DNA of 64,000 nucleotides from Raineyella fluvialis (GCF_009646095.1 NZ_CP045725.1:1860001-1924000); one strand, 5' to 3'. Shown: positions 21,901 through 30,644, counted from the stretch's first letter. Translations and numbers: made by a program. Notes: generated by a model from the sequence alone, not told the origin.

Positions 21901-23547
21901 CCGCCGCTGGTCCCCGCCGCCCACCTCGAGGCGGTTCCCGACCCGCTCCGCGACCTGGTGGGCCGTTATGCCCGCACCCACGGGCCGTTCGTCGTCGCGG
22001 ACGCCGCGAGGCAGCTCGGCATGGGCGCGGCGGTGGTGCAGCATACGGTGCACCGGCTTGTCGAGGAGGACCGCCTGGTGGCCGGTGAGTTCGTCCGGCG
22101 CGCCGATGGTGTGGCGGGCGAGGCGACCCAGTACGTCGATGCCGAGGTCCTCCGTGTCATCCGGAGGCGCTCGCTGTCGGTGCTGCGCGCCCAGGTGAAG
22201 CCTGTCGACGCGCAGCGTTATGCGTCCTTCCAGCAGGTGTGGCAGCACGTCGGCGATGGCAACCGGGTCGACGGTGAGGACGGCGTGCTCAGCGTGGTGG
22301 ACCAGCTCGCCGGGATCCGGCTGCCCGCCTCGGCCTGGGAATCGCTGGTGCTGCCTGCCCGGGTCGACCACTGGACACCAGGACTGCTCGACGCCTTGGT
22401 GGCCGGTGGCGACGTGCTGTGGGCCGGCGACGGCGCCCTCGCCGGCGGTGACGGCTGGCTCACGCTGCACCTGGCCGACGCGCAGGACCTCACCCTGCCC
22501 ACCGATCTCGAGGAGCGGGCCGAGGCGATCACGGACCCGGTGGCGGTGCGCGTCCATCGGCTGCTGGCGGAGAGGGGCGGCGCCTACCTCGTCGACGAGA
22601 TCCTCGAGGCCCTGGTGCGCCAGGAGACCGACCGCGGTCGGGTGCCCGGGTCCGAGGACGGCTCCGATGGCCCGGCGCCGCTGTCCGCCGTGGTGGTCGC
22701 CGAGGCGGTCACGACCCTGGCCTGGGCCGGTCTGGTCACCTCGGACACGTACGCCTCGGTGCGGGCCATGCTCCGCCTCGGCCAAGGCACCCATCGCACG
22801 CCGAGCACCCCCACCCGGGGACGGCCCGGGCGACCCGGACGGCTCCGGCTGCGCCCCCCGGCACTCGCGGCCCGCTCCGTGCTGCCGGGACGGTGGTCGC
22901 TGCTGCGGCCGCGACCACTCGACGCCACGGTCCGGGCCAGCGAACTCGCCCAGCTGCTGCTCGACCGCCACGGCGTGGTGACCCGCGGTGCTGTCGAGCT
23001 CGAGGGCCTCGCCGGCGGGTTCGCCGCCCAGTACCGGGTCCTGACGGCCCTGGAGGAGAACGGCCGCTGCCGGCGCGGCTACTTCGTCGCCGATCTGGGG
23101 CCCGCGCAGTTCGCCGAGGCGGGGACCGTCGACCTGCTCCGCCGCGCGGAGGCCCCGGACGCGGTGCTGCTGGCGGCGACGGACCCGGCCAACCCGTACG
23201 GAGCGGCGCTGCCCTGGCCCGAGGTCCCGGGGGAGGCGGAGGTCGCCTCCCGCCCGGGACGGCGGTCCGGCGCGCTGGTCGTGCTGGCCGGTGGTGCACC
23301 CGTGCTGTTCCTGGAGCGCGGCGGCCGTACGCTCCTCGCCTTCACCGACGACCGGCTGCGGCTCGCGGACGCCGGCCGGGTGCTCGCCGACGCCGTGCAG
23401 CGGGGTGCCGTCGACACCCTGTCGATCGAAACCGTGAACGGTCTGCCGGCGATGGGACTGTCCGGCGCCCCGGTCGCAGTCCGGGCCGGTCTGGTCGAGG
23501 CCGGTGCCTACACCTCGCCCAGAGCCATCCGCCTGCGACGCACCTGA
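18931..23547 (+). CDS. lhr: Lhr-type ATP-dependent DNA helicase
   Basis: 1,538 residues, matching the long bacterial Lhr form. Motif I APTGSGKT (about 44-51), the DEVH box in VVVDEVHAV, SAT motif GLSATVEP, and motif VI region GLQRVGRAGHQVG are all present, followed by the winged-helix and long Lhr C-terminal domains. Lhr proteins are 3'-5' SF2 helicases implicated in repair; in mycobacteria Lhr is induced by DNA damage. The ATG at 18931 has CACACT 6 bases upstream, a weak -10. The frame is uninterrupted over 4.6 kb. Confidence 0.95.
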   Translation: MSALSRFDPATRAWFEDAFGAPTAAQAGAWSAISSGQHALVIAPTGSGKTLSAFLWAIDRLLFGAPVAVEEPRTRVLYISPLKALGVDVERNLRVPLAGIAAVAADRGEETQDVRVGVRSGDTAPADRRRLLHDPPDILITTPESLYLMLTSAARETLTGVGTVVVDEVHAVAGTKRGAHLALSLERLDELLPAPAQRIGLSATVEPADEVARFLGGRQPVEIVRPPSDKAWDLTITVPVPDLADLSRDRTADDDPERIHSIWPDIEERLVDHVLAHRSTLVFANSRRSAEKLTTRMNEVHAERLRDAGELGDDEDPPVLARSHHGSVAIEQRSMIEGDLKAGRLRCVVATSSLELGIDMGAIDLVIQVAAPFSVASGLQRVGRAGHQVGEVSRGIIFPTHRADLVHAAVVGRRMISGAIEPLHVVAGPLDILAQHTVSACALGPLDVEEWWQTVRRAAPFADLPRSAFEGTLGLLAGRYPSDEFAELRPRVVWDHEHGTLTGRPGSQRLAVTSGGTIPDRGLYPVYLLAGDETRGPRRVGELDEEMVFETRVGDIIALGATSWRVEEITPERVSVVPAPGVPGRLPFWHGEDDGRPAVLGAAMGGYVRELEERTAALGEDRVRGELREAGLDAWAADNLLDYLRDQRRATGLVPADDRLVVERFRDELGDWRVVCHTPYGKPVNAPWALAVARRVRERHDVDPQVMASDDGIVLRVPATDATPPDDTLFRFDPDELVRTVSAEAEHSALFAARFRECAARALLLPRRDPTKRSPLWQQRHRSAQLLQVASRYPAFPIVLEAMREVLLDAYDIGAMHSLHERIARHEVTLTTVETVKPSPFASSLLLGYVGQFLYDGDVPLAERRAAALGLDQKLLGELLGATDLADLLDPAVIERVEAELQHTAPDRRLHGLEGVADLLRLLGPLTVPEITARLEEGADPQGREAEAVATYVDALVSRRRAILVDIGGVLRVAAVEDAARLRDALGTVLPPLVPAAHLEAVPDPLRDLVGRYARTHGPFVVADAARQLGMGAAVVQHTVHRLVEEDRLVAGEFVRRADGVAGEATQYVDAEVLRVIRRRSLSVLRAQVKPVDAQRYASFQQVWQHVGDGNRVDGEDGVLSVVDQLAGIRLPASAWESLVLPARVDHWTPGLLDALVAGGDVLWAGDGALAGGDGWLTLHLADAQDLTLPTDLEERAEAITDPVAVRVHRLLAERGGAYLVDEILEALVRQETDRGRVPGSEDGSDGPAPLSAVVVAEAVTTLAWAGLVTSDTYASVRAMLRLGQGTHRTPSTPTRGRPGRPGRLRLRPPALAARSVLPGRWSLLRPRPLDATVRASELAQLLLDRHGVVTRGAVELEGLAGGFAAQYRVLTALEENGRCRRGYFVADLGPAQFAEAGTVDLLRRAEAPDAVLLAATDPANPYGAALPWPEVPGEAEVASRPGRRSGALVVLAGGAPVLFLERGGRTLLAFTDDRLRLADAGRVLADAVQRGAVDTLSIETVNGLPAMGLSGAPVAVRAGLVEAGAYTSPRAIRLRRT

Positions 23548-23615
23548 GGCGCCGCCGACCCGCCGCGCAATCGGTTCTCCGGTGAAATGTCAGAGGCCCC
23601 GGCCACTATGGAGAC

Positions 23616-24545
23616 ATGGGGGATCTCTCAGACAACCTCATCACTCTCATCGGCCTGCTGGAGTCGCGTACGCGATGGTCAGTGGCTGATCTCGCGACGG
23701 CACTGGGCGTCACCGTCCCGACGGTCCGCCGCTATCTCGCGCGCCTGCGGGACCAGGGCTACGGGATCGAGCATGACACCGGTGACGACGGCGGCTACCG
23801 TCTCACCGGCGGTCGGGCTATGCCGCCCCTCGTCCTCGACGACGAGGAGGCGACCGCCACCGCCATTGCGTTGCGTCGGTCCCTGCTCGCCCCGACACCC
23901 CTGGCCGAGGCCGGCACCCTGCGGGCCCTGGCGAAGGTGGAGCAGGCGATGCCGGATCGGGTCCGCTCGTCGGTCGAGGCACACGAAACGGAGCACACGG
24001 TGCTGGGGGAGCGCCTCACGTCGACCCTGGCGGCGATCACCGAGGCCATGCGCGACGGCCGGTTGCTCCGGTTCAGTGTGATGACCGAGCACGGGCTGGG
24101 GGCCGTCCACCACATCGAGCCCCTGGTCGTCCGGGCCCGGGTGGGGCAGTGGTTCCTGATGGGGTACGACCGGGAGCTGCGCCGGATCGCCACCTGGCCC
24201 GCGGAGCGGATCATCGAGCCGGAGGTCACCGCCCTTCCCTTCGATGCGGAGCGCCACCAGCGTCCCCGTCGTGCTCGCGAGGTGGTGCCCGACGACATTC
24301 CCGCCCCGGTCGTGGCCGTCGTGGACGTCCAGGCCCCGCCGACCCGGGTACGTGCCGGCCTGCCGGACGGTGTCGGGTTCATCGAGCCGCTCGATGACGG
24401 CGGGTCACGGGTGATGATCAGCGGCACGAGCACTCGCCGGATCGCGCGGCAACTGCTGCTGCTCCCCGAGGTCTTCACCGTCGTCGAGCCCGAGGAGTTG
24501 CGCGTCGAGCTGCGGGCCATCGCTGAGGTGCTGGCCGGGGTCTGA
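23616..24545 (+). CDS. HTH-WYL domain transcriptional regulator
   Basis: 309 residues. An N-terminal winged helix (about 1-60, WSVADLATALGVTVPTVRRYL) is followed by a WYL ligand-sensing domain (HHIEPLVVRARVGQWFLMGYDRE around residue 168) and a C-terminal WCX-like extension. WYL proteins respond to nucleic acids or nucleotides and often control DNA-damage or stress genes. It begins 68 bases after lhr, so regulation of lhr is possible but not shown. GGAG 3 bases upstream and CACTAT 6 bases upstream both precede the ATG. Its stop is 21 bases from the convergent tenA stop. Confidence 0.85.
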   Translation: MGDLSDNLITLIGLLESRTRWSVADLATALGVTVPTVRRYLARLRDQGYGIEHDTGDDGGYRLTGGRAMPPLVLDDEEATATAIALRRSLLAPTPLAEAGTLRALAKVEQAMPDRVRSSVEAHETEHTVLGERLTSTLAAITEAMRDGRLLRFSVMTEHGLGAVHHIEPLVVRARVGQWFLMGYDRELRRIATWPAERIIEPEVTALPFDAERHQRPRRAREVVPDDIPAPVVAVVDVQAPPTRVRAGLPDGVGFIEPLDDGGSRVMISGTSTRRIARQLLLLPEVFTVVEPEELRVELRAIAEVLAGV

Positions 24546-24566
24546 GCCGACGGAGTGGGCCGGTCC

Positions 24567-25277
24567 TCAGTCCTCGACGCCCTGGGGCTTTCGTGCCGGC
24601 CCTGTGGAGCCGGCGGCGTCGTAGGCGGCGTCGAAGAAGGCCACCTCCGCCCGGACGGTCCGGTGGAACAAGGTGCGGCAGTGCTCGGCCGCCTGCTCGT
24701 CACTGGGCTCGGCGGCATCCAGTTGCTGGCGCAGGAAGGTGACCCAGTCGCGGAACTCGTGGCCTCGGTGCAGGTCGATCCATTCGCGGTGGGCGTCCCG
24801 TGGGGTGACGACCGGACGATCGGGGGCCTCGGCCCAGTCGAGGTAGACCCACTCGAGGACCAGGAGCACCGACAGCACGTGCGGCCAGGAATGGGAGGCG
24901 ATCGCCTCGTACATCAGGTCGAGCAGGTCGACGGTGGCGCGGCCCAGCGGCGGATGCAGCCGATCGTCGAGGCTCACGTCGAGGGCGTTGAGGGTCCGCT
25001 CGAAGTAGCCGTTCTCCTCGGTGGTCAGCATGCCCAGTTGGCGTCCCAGCCGTAGCCGCGCCACGCCGCTGGGCGCGGTCGCCACGGCCTCCCCGAGCAG
25101 CCGCAGGAACGGGTCGAAGAACTGGTAGTCCTGCACCAGGTAATGGGTCAGGACCCGGTCGTCCAGGCTCCCGGCGAACAGCTCGCCGACGAACCGGTGA
25201 CCGGTGGCCGACCCCCAGTCCGCCTGAGCGTCCTCCCGCAGGCGGCGACTGAAATCCGTGCTGGCCGAGATGCTCAT
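24567..25277 (-). CDS. TenA-family protein (thiaminase-2 like, TenA_E type)
   Basis: 236 residues from the ATG at 25277. All-helical TenA/thi-4 fold: HRFVGELFAGSLDDRVLTHYLVQDYQFF (about 27-54) and the terminal HEFRDWVTFLRQQLD region. Classical TenA_C enzymes use a Cys in the helix corresponding here to LVLEWVYLDW; this protein has Glu and no Cys there, fitting the TenA_E subgroup. The family salvages degraded thiamine pyrimidines, but the TenA_E role is less well defined. No other thiamine gene is nearby. TACGTT 6 bases before the ATG indicates a leaderless start, so a 5' TPP riboswitch is excluded for this transcript. Confidence 0.8.
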   Translation of the reverse strand: MSISASTDFSRRLREDAQADWGSATGHRFVGELFAGSLDDRVLTHYLVQDYQFFDPFLRLLGEAVATAPSGVARLRLGRQLGMLTTEENGYFERTLNALDVSLDDRLHPPLGRATVDLLDLMYEAIASHSWPHVLSVLLVLEWVYLDWAEAPDRPVVTPRDAHREWIDLHRGHEFRDWVTFLRQQLDAAEPSDEQAAEHCRTLFHRTVRAEVAFFDAAYDAAGSTGPARKPQGVED

Positions 25278-25283
25278 GCGCCC

Positions 25284-25289
25284 AACGTA
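25284..25289 (-). promoter_or_regulatory. -10 box of leaderless promoter for tenA-like gene
   Basis: Minus-strand TACGTT with 6 bases to the ATG at 25277, immediately downstream of the ctaA terminator hairpin. Confidence 0.5.
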
Positions 25290-25292
25290 CCC

Positions 25293-25333
25293 GTGCCCGG
25301 TGCCCTCGGAGCAGAGCCGGGGGCACCGGGCAC
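25293..25333 (-). terminator. Terminator hairpin of ctaA
   Basis: GTGCCCGGTGCCCTCGG (25293-25309) and CCGGGGGCACCGGGCAC (25317-25333) pair at 16 of 17 positions around a 7-base loop, 9 bases past the ctaA stop. Confidence 0.7.
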
Positions 25334-25341
25334 CTGAGGGG

Positions 25342-26268
25342 TCAGGCCGCCGGAGCGGACACCTCGACCGGGACATCGGACTCCGGTCGATCATCCCCGG
25401 AGACCCGGGTGAACGTCGACCGGGCAGCGATCAGGACGGTGGTCCACAACAGGCAGACCATGCTGACCGCGTAGACCGAGGAGAGGGTGTGGTTCGTGCC
25501 GCGGGCCAGGATCACCAGTCCGACGGCCAGCTCGACGACCAGCAGCACCGCGGCGACGAGGGTCAGCGAGCGGACCGCCGGCACCCGTCGGCCGGCCACG
25601 ATCGCCGCGACGATGAACGCGATGGCGACGGCGGCCAGCACCATCCGGACCACCTGCAGCCAGGCCGGCCCGTCGATCCCGACGATTCCCCACACCGGGC
25701 AGCTCACACAGCGGGTCAGCGATCCCTTGCCGGCGGCGAAGACCCCGGTCACGTGGACGAGCCACAGCACACCCACCGCCGCCCAGGCGTACGCCGCGGC
25801 GGGGGTGAGCGAGGCGCGACGGGGGGAGTGGCTCAGCGCCACGGCGGCGGTGGTCATCGCGATCATCGCGATCAACGACGCGCCGAGGTCGGTCGCCCCC
25901 TGCGCGGTGGTCAGCCCCACCCGGATCGTCAGCATGCCGAAGATTCCGGCGGCGAGTGCGCCGGCGAGGGCGAGCCACGGCAGCACCGAGACGACCAGGT
26001 CGCGCCGGCGCCGCAGTCCGAGGAGGGCGGCCGCCAGCAGCGCCGGACCGGTGCTGACCGCGATGACGCGGTGGACGAACTCGATGACCGGGTTCAGGGC
26101 CGCCCGCGGCATCACCTGGCCCACATAGCAGCCCGGCCAGTTCGGGCAGGCTGCGCTCGAATCGGTGGCGCAGACCAGTGAGCCCAGCGCCACGGCGGCG
26201 AAGGTGAGCACGGCGGCCACGCGGTACAGCGTGATCGTGCTGGATGCGGGGGTACTGCTGGCAGTCAT
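25342..26268 (-). CDS. ctaA: Haem A synthase, COX15/CtaA family
   Basis: 308-residue membrane protein with eight predicted helices. It oxidises haem O to haem A for cytochrome aa3 oxidase. The first external loop has the family motif SSAACPNWPGC (Cys41, Cys47), followed by EFVHR (Glu63, His66), and a second Cys pair CVSC occurs in the central loop, as in the Cys-containing CtaA class. GGAG lies 7 bases upstream of the ATG. The 105-bp upstream gap has a possible TAAGAT -10 and several CGTAG/CTACG elements. Its presence implies an aerobic haem-copper oxidase, alongside the anaerobic-type nifJ. Confidence 0.88.
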   Translation of the reverse strand: MTASSTPASSTITLYRVAAVLTFAAVALGSLVCATDSSAACPNWPGCYVGQVMPRAALNPVIEFVHRVIAVSTGPALLAAALLGLRRRRDLVVSVLPWLALAGALAAGIFGMLTIRVGLTTAQGATDLGASLIAMIAMTTAAVALSHSPRRASLTPAAAYAWAAVGVLWLVHVTGVFAAGKGSLTRCVSCPVWGIVGIDGPAWLQVVRMVLAAVAIAFIVAAIVAGRRVPAVRSLTLVAAVLLVVELAVGLVILARGTNHTLSSVYAVSMVCLLWTTVLIAARSTFTRVSGDDRPESDVPVEVSAPAA

Positions 26269-26331
26269 GGAGTTCTCCGCAGGGGCGAGTCGCTACGTCG
26301 TACGCGGTTCATCGCCGTTCCTACGGCGTGC

Positions 26332-26343
26332 GTACTACGTGAT
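26332..26343 (-). promoter_or_regulatory. 12-mer ATCACGTAGTAC upstream of ctaA
   Basis: The same 12 bases occur at 5080-5091 upstream of the nifJ operon. Here it is part of a wider inverted repeat with GCTACGTCGTACGC (26291-26304), 10 of 14 arm positions pairing. A shared redox or respiration regulator is an inference. Confidence 0.3.
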
Positions 26344-26373
26344 GTCGTCGCACATCTTACGGGCGCGTCCGGT

Positions 26374-26889
26374 TCAGTGGTGGTCGGACTCCCAATCGAG
26401 GAGTGCGGCCTTGATCTCCACGCCATAGCGGTAGTCGCCCAGTCCGCCGGCCGAGCGGACGGCGCGGTGGCAGGGCACGACCCAGGCCAGCCGGTTCCGG
26501 GTGCAGGCCGCCGTCGCCACCCGCACGGCGCGCGGCCGTCCGGCGCGCTCAGCGAGTTCCCGGTACGTGAGGACCTCGCCGGGCCCACTGGAGCGCAGGA
26601 ACGACCAGCAGCTCTGCCGGAACGGCGTGCCCGGTTGGCTGGTCCGCAGCGAGGCGAACCCGGTCAGGTCCCCGTCGAGGACGTCGGCGACGGCCCGCCG
26701 GATGGCGCTGTCGCCGTCGTTCGGGTGGACCGGCAGTCGGCGTGCGCCACGGGGCAGCACCTGCGCGATATCGGTCAGCTCACCGAACCCGCAGGCACGC
26801 AGCACCTCGTCGTCGGGGGTCCAGAACGCGGTGAAGGCACCGAACGGGGTGGCCAGCGTGGTCGCCTCCAGGCTCCTGGTCGTGGTCAT
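26374..26889 (-). CDS. Methylated-DNA-[protein]-cysteine S-methyltransferase
   Basis: 171 residues. It removes O6-alkyl groups from guanine onto its own cysteine. The active motif VVPCHRAV is intact (Cys140), with the helix-turn-helix segment VLTYRELAERAGRPRAVRVATAAC at about 107-129 and C-terminal LGDY...LLDWE. A clear Shine-Dalgarno (GGAGG) lies upstream of the ATG at 26889. It contrasts with the homologue at 50383-50919, which lacks the cysteine. Confidence 0.92.
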   Translation of the reverse strand: MTTTRSLEATTLATPFGAFTAFWTPDDEVLRACGFGELTDIAQVLPRGARRLPVHPNDGDSAIRRAVADVLDGDLTGFASLRTSQPGTPFRQSCWSFLRSSGPGEVLTYRELAERAGRPRAVRVATAACTRNRLAWVVPCHRAVRSAGGLGDYRYGVEIKAALLDWESDHH

Positions 26890-26975
26890 CTCGGGCCTCC
26901 TGGTCAGGGGACGGTCTGGCGGGCTGCATGGGCGTTCCTATTCTGCTGACCCGTGCGCGGGGGCTGGAGGCGGGG

Positions 26976-27892
26976 TCACTCGCCGTCCCCGGTGAGCCCG
27001 CGCGCCGCCGTCCGAGGGGTGCGCCGCGGCGCGGACGCCGAGCGGATGACGACGCTCGCCGCGACGACGAGGACCATGCCCACCCATTCGGGTCCGGTCA
27101 GCCGCTGGCCGAGGACCACCAGTCCGGCCAGCGCCGCGACGGCCGGCTCCAGCGACAGCAGGATGCCGAAGACGTTCGGGGCGATCCGGCGCAGCGCGAT
27201 GTTCTCCAGCGAGTACGGGACCACCGACGACAGCAGCGCGACGCCGAGACCTCGGCCCAGCGCCTGGCCGCCGAACAGCCGGGCGCCGGCCCCAATGCTC
27301 CCCAGGGCGCTACCAGGACGGCGGCGATCAGCATCGCCCAGGCCACCCCGTCGATCCCGCCGAAGCGCCGGGCGGTGTGCCCGGAAGCGATGATGTACGC
27401 CGCCCACGCGGCGCCGGCCAGCAGGGCCAGCCCGATGCCGAGCAGGTCAAGTTCGGCCCACGGCGTCCACAGGGCTCCGGAGATCAGCAGCACGCCGCCC
27501 AGAGCCAGCGCGACGGCACTCAGATCGCGGACGCTGCGCGACGTGACAGCGGCCAGCGTGAGCGGGCCGAGGAACTCCAACGTCACCGCCACCCCGATCG
27601 GCAGCCGGGCGAGGGCACCGTAGAAGGCAGAGTTCATCACCGCCAGGGTCAGCCCGTACGCGGCGACGACCCACCAGTCGCGGCCCCGATGCCCACGCCA
27701 GTGCGGACGGACGGCCACCATCATGATCGCGGCCGCCAGGCTGAGGCGGAGCAGGACTGCTCCCATCACCCCGGCGACCGGGATCAGCGTCACGCCGAGT
27801 GCGCCGCCGAACTGCACCGAGACGATCGCGGTGAGGACCAGGGCGAGGGGCCACCCAGCTGTCTGTCGGGCGCCGCGATCCATGCCTGTCAT
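26976..27892 (-). CDS. EamA/RhtA-family amino-acid or metabolite exporter, one apparent frameshift
   Basis: About 305 residues after correction, ten predicted helices in two EamA repeats. The N-terminal part (GWPLALVLTAIVSVQFGGAL to VLVAPWGAL) and the C-terminal part (GAGARLFGG, LSSVVPYSLENIALRRIAP) are in different frames. They join if one C is added to the C4 run at 27290-27293. Close in sequence style to RhtA/inner-membrane threonine/homoserine exporters (SSVVPYSLE motif). ATGs at 27892 and 27883 are both possible starts. Divergent from the antiporter gene at 28028. Confidence 0.8.
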
Positions 27893-28027
27893 CCTGCCAC
27901 CCGGCCGGCGACGGCTCTGCGGCCCACCGGGGGTCCCGACTTCGTAGAATGGAGAACCGGCGCCGCTGGCCGCCGGGTATCGGTGGGCCGAGGTCGACCC
28001 GGCCACGACCTCGAGCGGGGTGGACGG

Positions 28028-29626
28028 ATGGACACGGCGGTCATCTATCTGGCGATCACCTTCGCGCTGGGCTTCGGCGTGACCCTCGTCCGCCTGCCAC
28101 CACTGGTGGGGTTCCTGGCCGCGGGGTTCGTGCTGAAAGCGCTGGGCGTCGGCACCGCGCCCTACCTTCACCTGCTGTCCGACCTGGGCGTCACGATGCT
28201 GATGTTCACCATCGGTCTCAAACTCGACGTGCGGATGTTGCTGCGGAAGGTGGCGTGGGGCACCTCGCTGCCACACATGGTGTTCAGCACGCTCATCGGC
28301 GCCGGCTTCCTCGGTCTGCTGGCGGTGGTGGGCGCGCCGATGCTCGACCGGGCCGACCCCGCGACCCTGCTCCTGCTCGGCTTCGCGCTGTCCTTCTCCA
28401 GTACGGTCTTCGCGGCCAAGGTGCTGGAGGAGCGTTCCGACGACGGGTCGCTCTACGGCCGTACGGCGCTGGCGATCCTCGTGCTGCAGGACATCGTGGC
28501 GGTCGCCTTCCTGGCCGCCCGGGAGGGTTGGCAGCCGGGGCCGCGGATCCTCGCCCTGGCGCTGCTGTGGCCGATCACTCTGCTCCTGCGCCGGATCTGG
28601 CACAGCGTCGGTCGCGACGAGTTGCAGGTCCTGTTCGGGATCGGCGTCGCCCTGGTGCCCGGGGCCTGGTTGTTCGACTGGGCCGGCCTCACCGGGGATC
28701 TCGGGGCGCTCGTGGTCGGGCTGCTGCTGGCCTCCTCGAAGCGGGCCGCATCCTTGTCGACGGCACTGTTCAGCATCAAGGAGGTGCTGCTCGTCGGGTT
28801 CTTCCTCACGATCGGGGTGGACAGCACCCTGACCCTGCCGTCGGTCCTGATGGGTATCGGGCTGCTGGCCCTGCTGCCGGTCCAAGCCTTCCTCTACATC
28901 GTGCTGCAGCGCCTCTTCGGTCTGCGCAACCGGACCGCCGTGCTGTCCGGCTTCATCCTGGGCACGTTCTCGGAGTTCGGGCTGATCGTCACCGCATTCG
29001 CAGCCGACCGTGGGCTGGTGCAGGCCGACTGGCTGCCCGCCCTGTCGGTCGCCGTCGCCGGCAGCTTCATCCTCGCGGCCGTCGCCAATCGTCGTGGCAC
29101 CCGGCTGATCGAGTGGCTCACCGACGTCCTGCCGAGCCGCGCCGCCGCCCGGATCATCCCCGAGGACCGCCCGGTCACGCTCGGGGACGTCCGGGCCATC
29201 GTGCTCGGGATGGGCCGGATCGGGGCGTCGGCGTACGACCACCTTGCCCACGAGTACGGGCTGAGCGTCGTGGGGGTGGAGAACAACCTCGATCGGGCGG
29301 CCGACCTGCGCCGGCGAGGCATGAACGTCATCGTCGCCGACGCCACGGATGCGGAGTTCTGGCAACGCCTTCACCCGAGCCACACCGTCGCGATCGTCGT
29401 CCTGGCCATGCCGGAGCACGGGTCGAACCTCTTCGCCCTGCACAAGGTCGAGGCCAGCGAGTTCGACGGCACCATCGCGGCCGTCGCCCACAACGATGAC
29501 GATGTCCGGGAGATCCGGGCCTTGGGCGTGGAGGCCGTCTTCCACCTCTACGACGGCGCGGGGGACAGCCTCGCCGACCGCGCCGCCGTCCAGGCCGGGG
29601 TGAGGCCGGTCGACGGCACGGAGTGA
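28028..29626 (+). CDS. CPA2-family cation:proton antiporter with TrkA-N (RCK) domain
   Basis: 532 residues. The N-terminal ~370 residues form 11-12 helices of the KefB/YbaL type (LGVTMLMFTIGLKLDVR, FALSFSSTVFAAKVLEE). The C-terminal domain has a Rossmann NAD-binding fold starting AIVLGMGRIGASAYDHLA, ending in acidic RCK-type segments. Such proteins exchange K+ or Na+ for H+ under control of bound nucleotide. The ATG at 28028 has GGTGG a few bases upstream; extension further upstream in frame is only low-complexity. No ancillary KefF/KefG gene is nearby. Confidence 0.88.
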   Translation: MDTAVIYLAITFALGFGVTLVRLPPLVGFLAAGFVLKALGVGTAPYLHLLSDLGVTMLMFTIGLKLDVRMLLRKVAWGTSLPHMVFSTLIGAGFLGLLAVVGAPMLDRADPATLLLLGFALSFSSTVFAAKVLEERSDDGSLYGRTALAILVLQDIVAVAFLAAREGWQPGPRILALALLWPITLLLRRIWHSVGRDELQVLFGIGVALVPGAWLFDWAGLTGDLGALVVGLLLASSKRAASLSTALFSIKEVLLVGFFLTIGVDSTLTLPSVLMGIGLLALLPVQAFLYIVLQRLFGLRNRTAVLSGFILGTFSEFGLIVTAFAADRGLVQADWLPALSVAVAGSFILAAVANRRGTRLIEWLTDVLPSRAAARIIPEDRPVTLGDVRAIVLGMGRIGASAYDHLAHEYGLSVVGVENNLDRAADLRRRGMNVIVADATDAEFWQRLHPSHTVAIVVLAMPEHGSNLFALHKVEASEFDGTIAAVAHNDDDVREIRALGVEAVFHLYDGAGDSLADRAAVQAGVRPVDGTE

Positions 29627-29642
29627 GGCGAGGCCTGCCGTG

Positions 29643-30575
29643 TCAGTCGACGGTGATGGCGATCTTGCCCTTGACGTGGCCGGACATGCTGCGCCGGTAC
29701 GCCTCGGCCAACTGCTCGAGTGGGTAGGTCTCGGCGACGTCCACCCGCAGCCGTCCCTGCTCCAGCATCGTCGCCAGCGCGGCGAGATCGCCCGCGTCGG
29801 GCCGGACCCACATCCACTGGCCGCCGGCGCCGATCACGCCGTGGTCGGCGATCGACGCATGCCGCCCGCCCTCCTTGAGCACTGCCCGGGTGACCTCGAG
29901 GACGCCCCCGACGAAGTCCGCGACGACGTCGACGCCGTCGGGCGCGAGCGCCAGGACCCGATCCGCCAGCCCCGCACCGTACGTCACCGGCTCGGCACCC
30001 AGGCCACGGACGCGTTCGCTGCTCGCGGGCGAGCAGCTGCCCAGCACCCGGGCACCGAGGTCGCGGGCAATCTGGGCCGCCGCCGAGCCGACGCCGCCGG
30101 AGGCGTTGTGGATCAGCACGGTCTCACCGCGGCTGAGGCCCAGGCGGGCGAGCACCTGGTAGGCGGTGAGACCGGCCAGCGGGACGGCGGCCGCCTCGGT
30201 CCAGGAGAGGGCGGCCGGCTTGGTGGCGATGTGGCGGACCGCGAGGGTCACGTACTGCGCCATCGTCCCGCCGTGCACGTAGTCCTTGCGGGCGTAGCCG
30301 AACACCTCGTCACCCACCGCGTACTCGGGCGTGTCGATACCGACCTTCTCCACCACGCCGGCGACATCCCAGCCGGGGACGACGGGGAACCGTACGTCCA
30401 TCAGGGCGTCGAGCCCGCCGGCCATCACCTTCCAGTCGACCGGGTTCACGGCGGCAGCCTTCACCCGCACCAGCACCTCACCAGGGCCGACCTTGGGGAG
30501 CGGCAGGTCCAGCAGTCGCAGGACCTCCGGGTCGCCGTAGCTGTCATACGTCATCGCGCGCATCGTCTCAGGCAT
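29643..30575 (-). CDS. Zinc-independent MDR alcohol dehydrogenase / quinone-oxidoreductase-like protein
   Basis: About 310 residues of the medium-chain dehydrogenase superfamily. The GroES-like N-terminal domain reads AMTYDSYGDPEVLRL and AAVNPVDWKVMAGG; the nucleotide motif is NASGGVGSAAAQIARDLGA, typical of NADPH-binding quinone oxidoreductases. Structural zinc cysteines are absent. Three in-frame ATGs (30584, 30575, 30563) compete; CAGGAT 7 bases before 30575 slightly favours it. It lies downstream of the LOG gene on the same strand and converges on the antiporter gene with a 16-base gap. Substrate unknown. Confidence 0.85.
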   Translation of the reverse strand: MPETMRAMTYDSYGDPEVLRLLDLPLPKVGPGEVLVRVKAAAVNPVDWKVMAGGLDALMDVRFPVVPGWDVAGVVEKVGIDTPEYAVGDEVFGYARKDYVHGGTMAQYVTLAVRHIATKPAALSWTEAAAVPLAGLTAYQVLARLGLSRGETVLIHNASGGVGSAAAQIARDLGARVLGSCSPASSERVRGLGAEPVTYGAGLADRVLALAPDGVDVVADFVGGVLEVTRAVLKEGGRHASIADHGVIGAGGQWMWVRPDAGDLAALATMLEQGRLRVDVAETYPLEQLAEAYRRSMSGHVKGKIAITVD

Positions 30576-30644
30576 GAGCCCCATCCTGCCCCCGGGCGGA
30601 AGGGACAGCGGGGAAGGGGCAGGGAAGAGCCGGTCCCGCGGCCC

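Noticed and set aside
24546-25276. TPP riboswitch before tenA
   Set aside because: A TACGTT box lies 6 bases before the start codon, so there is no leader to hold a riboswitch.
27098-29545. 815-codon minus-strand ORF joined to EamA
   Set aside because: Only the last part is EamA; the upstream 550 codons are antisense to the CPA2 antiporter.
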